This document shows positions 8,909-18,632 of a stretch of DNA of 64,000 nucleotides, one piece after another. The stretch spans positions 186,001 to 250,000 of the forward strand of contig NBBA01000023.1 of the NCBI GenBank assembly GCA_002794785.1, in the 5' to 3' direction. The first letter of the stretch is position 1. Each line of letters opens with the position of its first letter. The translations under genes and the position numbers were made by a program. The notes beneath the pieces are model-generated. The model saw only the letters and a program-made list of their open reading frames with translations, did no database searches and had not been told where the DNA came from. The stretch comes from Coniferiporia sulphurascens (Eukaryota; Basidiomycota; Agaricomycetes; Hymenochaetales; Hymenochaetaceae).

Positions 8909-10928
8909 TAGTCCTCCATGTGTTCGTCTTCGGGTCCCTCAACTGCCTCTAGGATCTGGCGGAATCGCCGTTTCTTGGGGCATTGAGGGAGGGTAGCGGG
9001 GTGGTCGCCCTTGCAGTTAGTGCAGTAGCGGGGATGAGGGCAATGGTCGCCCTCAATGGCTTCGGTAGCGCATGATGCACACGACTTACGGTGGTTGTGG
9101 GATAAATGTCCCCCTCCACAATCTGCACAGCAGGGCTGGGCACGGCAGCCTTTCGTCCCATGTCCTAGGCCCTGACAGCGTTCACATTGGGTGAGGCTGG
9201 GGCAATAGGGTGGGACAGAGAGTGAGAGGGTGGAGCCAAACAGCCAAACTCATGGGTGCTTGAGGAGCTGAGCACAGATTGATCCATCAGGGTCAGAGAA
9301 GGAGAAGGCCATGGGGCATTTCTGGAGGGTCGGTAGGTGATCCTCTGTGGCGGCGAAGTGGGGGTCGACTACGAAGTCGAGGGGACGGAGCGCTGGGTTG
9401 TTCCAGATTTTGGCCATGAGGGCCTTCGGGGAAATGGTGTGTCCGTTTTGGCCGAAGAGGTAGTCCACGCATGGCACCATGGAGATGTGGAGGGCGGACC
9501 TTGGGCAGACCTGGACTAGGGTGAGGGTGAAGTGGGCCGAAATTTGTTCAGCCATCGCAGATAGGCATCTGTTGCGCATATGGGCCGCAAACGCCGCTGA
9601 GTGACGATCTATGATCATGTCGGTGGCTGGAGAGGCGGAGGCTGGTCGCTTGGCAAAGGAGGTCACAAGGTTCCCCTTCACATTGAAGGAGGATGCAAGG
9701 ACTGTGACCTGGTCAGCAGTGGGAAGGGAAGAGAAAAACTCACATGCTGTGGCCATGAGGCACATGGCTGGGAGCTGGAGTTCTGTTTTGGGGATGACAG
9801 CCAGGATGAGGACCAGGGTTGGGTCCTTGGCATAGACCGGGGGCGGGGGCGGGACCTGGTGTTGCTTTTTCTTCTTTTTGTGGGTCACTGTGGTGAACAC
9901 AGCGCCCTGGGTTGGGGCAGTGGGGCTGGGGTTGGGTGTGGTAGGTGGGGCTGGGGCGGCTGCCACCTGTGCATAGGAGCCTGTCAGCACCACGGTGATA
10001 GCGGGCTGGGCGGTGGTGGTGGTGGCCTGGGCCTTCTGGGCCTGTGGGGCACAGGGCGTGGGCCGGTTGACAAGTGTGGAGACTTGCCGGGAGATGGAGG
10101 CCACTTCTGTGGAGAGCTGTTTGACAATATTAGTCAGAGCAGTTACACCAGGTGACACGTTAGTGGTTCCGGGGGTCCTTATCGGGGCAGAGGGTTGTGG
10201 GGTGGGGGCCGGGGTCCGTTGTTGGGGGTGAGCTGGGGCAAAGGGTGCTGGTAGGGAGGCTTCCGCCCCCCCCTCACGATGTTGTAGGCCATCTCAATGT
10301 TGTGTGAGATGATGTATTGGGGGTCCTTCTCATCCCTCAAAACGCCGGCGATGGTCTGTTGGATGTTCCAGAGGAGGTCGCCCACAAACTTAGCCGCAGC
10401 TCGGTCGATCTCTGCGGGATTGTAGCAGTGGGTCTTCCTGTCGAAGTCCTCTAGCGCTCTGGAGATGGCGTACATAAATCCCGATGTGTGCGGTTCGAAC
10501 TGGGCTCGAGGGCGGGGTCAGGGGGTGTGCAGGGAGAGGTTTTCGGATGAGCACTTATTGGTGAGTGGTGGCAAGGGAGTGTGTGGATTCTCAAGAATAG
10601 CCTCCATCTCCCCTTGCTCATTAGAGCTGGCAGGGGGGTTGGAGCCTTCAGATGGGGGGCGGCCGACATGCCCAAACATGTGGGTGAATTCCGTGTTCAA
10701 GACTCCAATGACAGGGGATGGGGTGAGATGGCATGCGTCCAGAGATGATGCCGGGAGGCCTGGGTCGATTTGGGCAGGGGTGGGGGTCATGCCATGCAAA
10801 GCGGCAGCAATGTTGCCAGCAGCCACCCAGTTGGTGGCCCTGTCGGCATCGGTGCTGGCCGATGAGGGAGGTGGGAGGGGTGGTTGAGTCGATTGGAGAG
10901 CATTCCTGTATCCACTGGGGTTCGACAT
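8908..10928 (-). pseudogene. LINE ORF1 (Gag-like) of copy 4, broken
   Basis: It starts MSNPSGYRNALQS at 10928. A CGA-to-TGA stop at 10518-10520 ends the first 136 residues. The next block, 10475-10179, carries FMYAISRALEDFDRK and QFVGDLLWNIQQTIAGV-like sequence, then shifts frame in a C run near 10270. Block 10158-9250 has the basic KKKKK stretch, SLPTADQV and the RNA-binding region, and ends at another CGA-to-TGA stop (9250-9252). The last part (9249-8908) holds the three Cys/His knuckles: CERCQGLGHGTKGC, CASCATE...HCPHPRY and CTNCKGDHPATLPQC. The intact form is about 650 residues. Confidence 0.8.
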
Positions 10929-10954
10929 GGGGGAGTTTTAGCTGCCCGCACTAG

Positions 10955-10986
10955 TTGATGGTGGTGGTTACTGGTCAAGAAGGATG
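10955..10986 (-). promoter_or_regulatory. 5' terminal block (putative internal promoter) of LINE copy 4
   Basis: Sense CATCCTTCTTGACCAG followed by CCACCACCATCGACTAG. It is identical or nearly so at the 5' ends of copies 1, 4, 5, 12 and 17. LINEs of this kind usually start transcription at their first base, so this is the likely initiator region. That role is inferred. Confidence 0.55.
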
Positions 10987-10999
10987 GGGGCGTTGGGGG
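10987..10999. repeat. Target-site duplication, right, of copy 4
   Basis: GGGGCGTTGGGGG immediately follows the 5' end of copy 4. It has one mismatch to the left copy. Confidence 0.8.
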
Positions 11000-13222
11000 T
11001 GGTAAAGCGAACCCGGCCATTCGTGAAAGCCAGTGGGTCCATCCATGGGGGATGCGTGTATGTGGGGACCTGTTGGACCCGGGGGGCTCGGACCTGCAAA
11101 GAAAGGGAGAAGGGTCTATTAGTTACATTTTTAAAAAGTTTATGGCCAATGGAGTGTGGGGTGCGCCAGAGGTGCAGAGAATGGGTGGTCTTTATATATT
11201 CAAAATAGAAAGAGAGAGGGGGAACGGAACAAAGGAAATTAGTGGAGTGGGGGGAGGCGCCTTTGAAGACGCCCAGGATCCAGCGACAGGCCGTGTTTTG
11301 CACAGCCTGAAGGCAGTTTACCAGGGTTTTTTGGTGGCGGCTGTGGTACCATACTGGCGCTCCCCATGACAGGACAGAGCAAACGCAGGAGGTATATAGG
11401 TGGCGAAGTAGGAGGGCCGATATGCCGCATTGGGTGTTACCTAGTATGCGGAGTGCAGCGAGGGTGGAGAGCCCCTTGGAGCGCATACACTCAATGTGGG
11501 GCTTGAAGGAGAGGCCTGGGTCCCACCATATCCCCAGCCACCGGAGTGGGATTGAGGGGCAGATAAGGGTGTTAGGGTCGACCTGTACGCCAGCCATGTC
11601 CCAGCCGTTATAGCCGGTATGCTGCCGAGGGGGGTGGAAGTGGAGACACTCTGTCTTGGCAGCTTCGATGTTGAGACCGATGGTGCCAAAGAGGGTGTCG
11701 AGTTGTTGGTAGGTGCATGCGAGCTCGTGGCAGTTGGATGCTACTGAAGGTCCTATGCAGATAAGTAAGTGGTCGTCAACATATGCCAGGGCAGTTGTGC
11801 TGGCTTGGTGAAAGTGCTGGAGGACCACCCCTGTGAATATAGTTGACAGGATGGGGGAGACTGGCGATCCCTGGGGGGTGCCGAGGTCGGGTTTGGGGGC
11901 GGTGGGGAGGGTAGTGCCGTCGAAGGCAACGGCTACCTGCCAATCCATCATGAAGGACAGACACCAGTTGGCTATGTCTGGGGCACAACTGAGGTCCAAC
12001 AGTTGTTGGTGGAGGAGGTGTGGATGCACTGAGTCGAAGAAGCCCTGAATGTTGACCGCAAGGACCGAACACACACAGCCCTCTGAGTGGGCGCATTCCG
12101 CAATCTGTAAAAGGTGTTGGGCGGCGTCGTAAACCGAATGGCCCTGATGCCCCCCATATTGGTTAGGTGGCAACCAGTCTCTCATGTTTGCGAGGTACTG
12201 GAGCCGGTTAGCGATAATCTTTTCGAGGAGTTTCCCTAGGGTCTCCTCAAGGGTGATGGGTCAATATGAGCGCGGCAAGAAGGGGTCCTTCTTGTTTGAC
12301 TTCCGGAGCATTACAACTTTTGCTGCCTGCCAGCATTTGGGTGGTGCCCCAAGCACAGACAGTCATTGAAAAGTGTAAGAATCTCATCGGGGTAGGCATC
12401 CACCACCCATTTCAGGGGGTGGTAACCTATTCCCAATAGGCCCAGAGCTGACAAGTTGGATGTGTCGGACAGTGCCCCCGTTAGCTCCAAAAGGAGTATG
12501 GGCGGGGCAGCTGGTTGGGGTGGTGGGAGCAGGGTGTTGGCCACTGCCTGGGGTGGGGGGGGCATGAAGAAAGTTTCACGAAAAAGCTCACCTTTCTCCT
12601 TGTCCATCTGGGTGAAGGTACCATCTCGCCTTTTCAGCGATGGGATGGGAGTGGGTCAGTTGCCGAGGCCGTGTTTGGCCCAGTTCCAGATGTTGGAGGC
12701 ATCTGCTTCCAATGCCTGGTTGGCATAGAACTGTCGTTTGGCCGTCTGTATGCACCTTTTGAAGGCTCTTCTTGCTGATGCACGCTGGAGGGGGGTGGTT
12801 GCTGTTGTGATGGCAGATAGGAGGGTCTTGCAGTGGGGTGACCACCATGGGACTTCTGTTTTCAATGGCTTTGAGAGGCGGGTGAATGGCTGGAGGGCAG
12901 CGACCATGGAGTCGATGACCGCTTTAGGCTGTTTCAAGGAGAGGGAAGGCTATGTTGGTCCATTCCTCCTTGTCAGCTGGGAGTAGCCGGCATGTCTTTA
13001 GGACAGGAGGGGGAGGCCAAAATGGCACTGACCACCGTAGGATGACATGGTCGGACAGTGGTGAGGGGTCGGAGGTGCCCGAATCTAGAATAGAGTCAGG
13101 GTTGACTGCAGGTGGGGCCCATATCATGTCAATGGGGCACCGACGGCAGTTACTGTCAGGCCACAAGTCAGAGTCAGGGATGTGAGCAGGTGCCAGGCCA
13201 TGCCCACAGAAGAAATCATCAA
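10987..13222 (-). mobile_element. LINE copy 3, 5' portion (subfamily B), truncated in the endonuclease
   Basis: It is the upstream half of the copy interrupted by copy 4. Its 5' limit is at 13222, inside the endonuclease domain, where it directly abuts the 5' end of copy 5 in head-to-head orientation. No TSD for that boundary was found. Confidence 0.85.
10987..13222 (-). pseudogene. LINE ORF2 endonuclease C-end and RT (copy 3)
   Basis: Frame 12185-10987 encodes RT from MRDWLPPNQYGGHQGHSVYD through GFFDSVHP, GTPQGSPVSP and YVDDHLL to FEYIKTTHSLHLW and the HPPWMDPLAF linker. It continues at 4586 after copy 4. Upstream pieces (12607-12311, 12937-12656, 13166-12924) carry the linker MPPPPQ...PILLLELTGAL and the endonuclease C-end IDMIWAPPAVNPDS...SDH. 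Frameshifts near 12340, 12655 and 12930 and several stops disable it. Confidence 0.8.
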
Positions 13223-13252
13223 CATCCTTCTTGACCAGTAACCACCACCATC
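13223..13252 (+). promoter_or_regulatory. 5' terminal block of LINE copy 5
   Basis: CATCCTTCTTG then ACCAGTAACC and ACCACCATCG, the same block as in copies 4, 12 and 17. Confidence 0.55.
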
Positions 13253-13280
13253 GACTAGTGCGGGCAGCTAAAACTCCCCC

Positions 13281-14397
13281 ATGTCGAACCCCAGTGGATA
13301 CAGGAATGCTCTACATTCGACTCAACCACCCCTCCCACCCCCCTCATCGGCCAGCGCCAATGCCGACAGGGCCTCCAGAGCCACCGCCAATTGGGTGGCT
13401 GCTGGCAACGTTGCTGCCGCTTTGCACGGCACAACCCCCACCCCCGCCCAAATCGACCCAGGCCTCTCAGCATCGTCTCCAGATGCCCTCCGGCTCACAC
13501 CATCCCCATCTATTGGCATCTCGAACACAGAGTTTACTCACAGCTTTGCGCACATAAGCTGTCCCCCCTCCGAAGGCTCCAACCACCCGGCCGGCTCCAA
13601 TGAGTCGGGCGCGATGGAGGACATCCTAGAGAACCCTCACACTCCCTCACCCCCACTTACCCACAAGTGCTCCACAGAGAGCCTCTCCCCACACACCCCC
13701 GCCCCTGCCCTCGAGACCAGTTTGAGCCACACACAGTGGGCTTTATGTACTCCCTCTCCCATGCCTTGGAGGACTTCGACCGGAAGACCCTCCGCACCAA
13801 CATCGCTGAGACCAACACGGCTGCCGCCCAGTTTGTAGGGGACCTCTTCTGGAACCTCCAGCAGACCATCGCTGGCGTCATTAGGGATGAGAAGGACCCC
13901 CAGTACATCGTCTCCCACAATATGGAGATGGCCTATAACTTTGCGAGGAAGGGGGCGGAAGCCTCCCTCCCAGCACCCTTTGCCCCAGCCCCCCCCCCGT
14001 CAAAGGACTCCAGCCACCGCCCCCCAACCCTCCGCCCAGATCAGGACCCCCAGAACCACTAACATCTCGCCCAATGTGGCTGCAATGACTAACATTGTTA
14101 AGCAGCTCTCCACAGAGGTCACCTCCATCTCCCAACAGGTTTCAACCCTCGTCAACCGGCCCGCCCCCCGCACCCCATCGGCCCAGAAGGCCCAGGCCCA
14201 CTCGCAACCACTGTAAGTCATGCACATCCTGCGCTTCCGAAGCCGTTGAGGGCGACCACTGCCCTCACCCTTGCTACTGCACAAACTGCAAAGGCAACCA
14301 CCCTGCCACCCTACCTCAATGCCCCAAGAAATGGCGTTTCCGCCAAATCGAGGCGGCCATTGATGGACCCGACGACAACCACATGGAGGACCAATGA
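13281..14397 (+). pseudogene. LINE ORF1 of copy 5 with large internal deletion
   Basis: It starts MSNPSGYRNALHS at 13281, shifts frame near 13700, and continues with GFMYSLSHALEDFDRK and QFVGDLFWNLQQTIAGV (13740-13870). Near 14200 the sequence jumps from PSAQKAQAH, before the Q/A-rich spacer, straight to the second knuckle (NHCKSCTSCASE...). This removes roughly 0.9 kb including the RNA-binding region and the first CCHC knuckle. The end HMEDQ overlaps the ORF2 start (ATGA at 14394-14397). The product could not bind RNA normally. Confidence 0.8.
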
Positions 14398-14414
14398 ATA
14401 GAGACATCTCTATT
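14397..14414 (+). promoter_or_regulatory. Start-codon hairpin of ORF2, copy 5
   Basis: AATAGAGACATCTCTATT follows the ORF2 ATG (14394-14396). The ORF1 stop TGA overlaps the ATG as ATGA. Confidence 0.6.
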
Positions 14415-17400
14415 CTTCAGTGGAATGCCATGCGCTCTTTGGCCACAGTCCATTCCCTCATCCCAATCCTCACTACTGACCCATCCCCACCCACTGTCAT
14501 ATTGATTCAGGAACCCCCCTGGTACCAAATTGGCCTCCAACCATCCCTTACCGACCCCACCGGAACACTGGTCCTCAACATACCCTCCCTCCCCGGGTAC
14601 ATAGCAGTCCTACCCCCAGCCACTCGGCCCTGGGTGGTCACCTATGTTTCCCATGCCATCCCCACCACCTCATGGTCTGTCCTCGGGGCTGCCTCATCCG
14701 GCACCAACGTCCTCACTATCGAAATCCATGCCCACCTGACGATCTGCCTATGCAACTTTTACAGGATGCACGCGCCGGACCGTACCACCACCACCCCACA
14801 ATACCCGGGTGAGTCTTTCCTCTATACGATCCCACCAGCCTTGGCCTCCACCCTCCTAGTGGCAGGTGACTTCAACCATCGCCACCACTCATGGTCCGAA
14901 CTCCTTGCTTCCCGGCAGGAGGATTTGAGGGCGCAACCCCTCAATGACTTCTTCTGAGAGCATGGCCTTGTGCCAGCTCACCTCCCAGACTCTGACTCAT
15001 GGCCCATCGACAATCGTTGGCAGTGCCCTATTGACATGATCTGGGCCCCACCCGCCATCAACCCCGACTCCATCATAGATTCGGGCTCTTCAACCACCTC
15101 CCCACTGTCCGACCATGCTATGCTACGCTGGTCCTTGCCATCTCGACCCCCACCCCCTGTCACAAAAACACACTGGCTCCTCCCAGACAACAGAGAAATG
15201 TGGACCGATATTGCCTTTCCATTACTTGAAACTGCTTTCCGCCTCCCAGTAGGCGACACCCTCACCCTAGACACCAAAGCACAGGCAGTGGTCGACTCCA
15301 TGATCACCGCCCTCACCCCCTTCACCCGACTCGCCAAGCCGTGCAAAACCGAGGTCCCCTGGTGGACCCCGACATGCAAATCGCTCCTCCAGGCGATATC
15401 GACGGCCACCACCCCCCTTCAGTGATCAGTAGCTCGCCGCACTTTCAAGCGTGGCATACAAGCGGCCAAGCGGCACTTCTACACCGACCAAGCCGACACT
15501 GCAGACGCCTCCAACATCTGGAGCTGGGCCAAACGCGGCCTCAGCAACCGACCCACACCTATACCATCGCTAAAAAAGGGTGATGGCACCTTCACCCAAT
15601 CAGACAATGAGAAAGGTGAGCTTTTTTGCACGACCTTCTTCATGCCCCCCCCACCCCCGGTAGCAGCCGTCACCCCACCCCCCCCCCCAACCAGCTGCCC
15701 CGCCTATACTCCTTGTGGAGCTTATGGGGGCACTGGCCGACACCTCCAACTTGTCAGTGCCAGGCCTCTCAGGGATCGGCTATTGCCCACTCAAATAGGT
15801 GGTAGATGCTTACCTGGAAGAGATACTTACCCTTTTCAACAACTGCCTGTGCATGGGGCACCACCCCAAGTGTTGGCGGGCGGCAAAGGTGGTAATGCTG
15901 CAGAAGCCTAACAAGAAGGATCTGTTCTCGCCAAGATCATATTGGCCCATCACCCTCGAGGAGACCTTAGGGAAACTCCTCGAAAAGATCATAGCTAACT
16001 GGCTCCAGTTCCTCACTAACATGTGGGACTGGTTGCCACCTAACCAATACAGGGGGCATCAGGGACACTCAGTCTATGACGCTGCCCAGCACCTCCTACA
16101 GATTGCAGAACGCGCCCATGCAGAGGGCCTTGTATGCTCGGTCCTCACGGTCGACATACAGGGTTTCTTTGACTCAGTGCACCCACAACTCCTCCACCAA
16201 CAACTGCTGGACCTCTAGTGCCCGCCTGACATGGCGGACTGGTGCCTGTCCTTCATGACAGATCGGCAGGTCGCCATTGCCTTCGACAGCACCACCCTCC
16301 CAACTGCCCAGAAACCCGACCTCGGCACCCCCCAGGGATCGCCAGTATCCCCTATCCTCTCCACCATATTCGCAGGAGTGGTCCTCCGGAAATTTCACCA
16401 AACCGGCACCACTGCCCTCGCATATGTAGACAATCACCTCCTGGTGCACATTGGCCCCAGTGTGGCATCCAACTGCCAGCAACTCGCCACCACCTACCAC
16501 CAACTCGATGCTCTCTTTGGCGACATCAGTCTCAACATCGAGGCTGCCAAGACAGAGTGCCTACACTTCCACCTGCCTCGGTGCCACTCCTCAGCATACA
16601 CCAACTGGGACTCAGCCAGGGTTCAGGTCGACCCGACCACGCTCATCTGACCTTCTATCCCCCTCCGCTGGCTAGGGATTTGGTGGGACCCCACCCTCAC
16701 CTTCAAGGCCCATGTTGAGTGAATGTGCTCCAAAGGCCTCTCCACCCTCGCCACCCTCCGCATTCTCGGTAACACCAAACACGGCATCTCGGCCCTCCTC
16801 CTTCGTCGCCTATACATTGCCTGCGTCCACTCTGTCCTCACATGGGGGGCACCGGTCTGGTACCATGGGCGATGCCAAAAAACCCTAGTAAGCCCCCTGC
16901 AGGCTGTGCAAAACATGGCATGCAGATGGATCCTCAGCATCTATAAAGGTGCCTCTCCATTTTCCACAAATTTCCTTTGTTCCCTTCCCCCTCTCTCATA
17001 TTATTTTGAATATGCTAAGACCATACACTCTCTGCATCTCTGGCACACCCTGCACTCTGTTGGTAGAAAACGTTATTATAAAACTGTAGCTAACTGTCCC
17101 TTCTCCACTTCTCTGCAGGTCTGGGTCCCCCGGGTTCAACCGGTTCCTGCATACACTCATCCCCCATGGACGGATCCTCTGGCATTTACGAACGGCCGAG
17201 TATCATTTGCCTCTCCCATCACTCCGGTTAGCAAGGACACCCGCGAACAATTTGTGGAAGCCGCACACTCTCTGAGCACCCTCCCCCACCTCCAGGTCTT
17301 CACCAATGGCTCCCACATAGGGACAAAGTCTGGTTCTGCTGTCTGCGCCATGATGGGCCTCACCTGCCTTAAATCTCGCTGACTCGCCTCCCCTACATGT

Positions 17401-17524
17401 GCCACAGCAATGGACGCAGAGATTTTCTCCCTCACCTCCACGCCTATGTGGGCCACACACCACCTCCAGGAACTTCTGCCTGTCGCATCTGACATCTTCT
17501 TCCTGTCAGATTTGCTGATGCCAC

Positions 17525-17582
17525 TCCGACATACCAGGCGATCTTTTTTTTTTTTTTTTTTTTTTTTTTCCGACATACCAGG
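17525..17582. repeat. Poly(T) tract with flanking 14 bp direct repeats in ORF2 of copy 5
   Basis: TCCGACATACCAGG at 17525-17538 is repeated at 17569-17582 around CGATC plus 26 T. The right repeat corresponds to the normal ORF2 sequence. About 150 bases of RNase H are missing just to the left. It looks like a minimal, tail-only retrotransposition event on the minus strand. Confidence 0.6.
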
Positions 17583-18315
17583 GAATGAATGGGCTGACCA
17601 TGAGGCCAAGTTTGCAACAAATCTCCCCCCGTCCTCCCTCACCCCCTCCACCTCTGCCCTGAAGGAAGCCGCCATCAACACCCTAATGGAACGATGGTCC
17701 CTTTCTCTCACCCGCCCCCTGGCCTCAACAGCTGACAAGTACTTGGCTGTCAATGGCATCCCCTCACACAGACCACAGAAGCTACTCAACCAGTCGGTTG
17801 ACCATCCCCGCCAGGAGCTAGTGGCAGTTGCCCAGGTCCTCTGTTGTGCCGGTCCCTATGGGGGCCACTGGCTGAGCTTCGACTCAGTCTACCGGCACAG
17901 ACACAGCCTGATCTCACACTGCAGATGGCACAACCACCCCCCCTGGCCAGCCCAATCCACTGCCCATGTCCTGGGCGGGTGCCATACATTCCGGCCATGG
18001 ATCCGCAAGGTCTGGCCCCCACGCGACCCACTCCCAACCCACCACACCAAGTGGGCCGAGGAAAACCATCTCCAGGTTCTGCGCCACTGGCTGAAATTGA
18101 CCAGGCACTTGAACCGCCTCTCTGACTGCACCTCTGCCACCATCCGCCTGGCCTTTGCAGCGATGGACTTAGAGGGGCACCCTACCAACGAAGATATGGA
18201 CTTGGACCTCCTCAGGGGATACATGAGTCGTATGCTTGGACCCCGAACCCAGGACCCAGACCCAGCTCTCTTGGAGCTTTCAGGTATGCTCCCTCCCTTT
18301 TCCTCTACTCAGTGA

Positions 18316-18559
18316 CTGCCCTTCAGACTCTCCCATGTATGTCCCAGCCAGCACTCTCGCCCTCCCTTACCAATTCTAAGTTACCCCCATTACCTGCCCT
18401 CATCCACTTGGTTTCATTGTAGCGATATGTATTCCTCTCCCTGGCTTTTCTTTTACTAATAGGGACCATTCACACCTTGGCACCTTTTGGGGAGCAGGGT
18501 CCCTGCCCAGTTTCATGCATTGTGCGATGACGGGCACCTCTGTTGTTATGTAGTTAGGG
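18316..18559 (+). other. 3' UTR of LINE copy 5
   Basis: A pyrimidine-rich 3' UTR ending in TTGTTATGTAGTTAGGG before the hairpin. No ORF is seen. Confidence 0.7.
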
Positions 18560-18575
18560 CCCCCCTTCGGGGGGG
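18560..18575 (+). promoter_or_regulatory. 3'-terminal hairpin of LINE copy 5
   Basis: CCCCCCTTCGGGGGGG, then the conserved TGTAATTATGTAATACTG and the tail at 18601-18632. Confidence 0.7.
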
Positions 18576-18632
18576 CAGCTTGTAATTATGTAATACTGCA
18601 GGAATAATAATAATTTAAAAAAAAAAAAAAAA

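Larger units (their letters stand above)
4587..10986 (-). mobile_element. LINE copy 4, full-length (subfamily A), nested in copy 3
   Basis: It is a 6.4 kb element with the complete 5' terminal block (sense CATCCTTCTTGACCAG at 10986 downward) and a complete 3' hairpin and tail (4587-4656). It is flanked by a 13 bp TSD (12 of 13 identical) in copy 3. Order on the minus strand: 5' UTR of 58 bases, ORF1 (10928-8908), ORF2 (8908-4902), 3' UTR, tail. ORF1 and ORF2 overlap at TAATG. Sequence is close to copy 17. ORF1 has stops and frameshifts. ORF2 is open for 898 codons before a frameshift, so this copy is not autonomous as read. Confidence 0.9.
14394..18315 (+). pseudogene. LINE ORF2 of copy 5, full extent with many stops
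   Basis: The whole ORF2 can be followed: MNRDISILQWNAMRS (14394), LILIQEPPWYQ, a GDFNHRHH endonuclease motif near 14868, KPNKKDLFSP near 15905, TVDIQGFFDSV near 16150, GTPQGSPVSPIL near 16325 and a mutated active site YVDN at about 16420 (normally YVDD). The RNase H block begins LPHLQVFTNGS near 17290, with Asn replacing the first catalytic Asp. Stops at 14955, 15423, 15796, 16216, 16648, 16720 and 17380 are mostly CGA to TGA or CAG to TAG. Both catalytic centres carry lesions, so this copy is dead independently of its stops. Confidence 0.8.
13223..18632 (+). mobile_element. LINE copy 5, both ends present (subfamily A), ORF1 deleted internally
   Basis: The 5' block starts at 13223 and the 3' hairpin and A-rich tail end at about 18632. 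Its length of 5.4 kb against 6.4 kb in copy 4 is explained by a deletion of most of ORF1 near 14200 and a smaller loss in the RNase H near 17525. The left neighbour is minus-strand copy 3 and the right neighbour is plus-strand copy 6. The flanks (AATCATCAA and GTCCCAACC) share no TSD. Confidence 0.85.

Noticed and set aside
13223..18632. Twin priming as the explanation of the copy 3/copy 5 joint
   Set aside because: The inverted part would have to end before the cut point of copy 3, but copy 5 continues to its own 3' hairpin and tail, and the two belong to different subfamilies.
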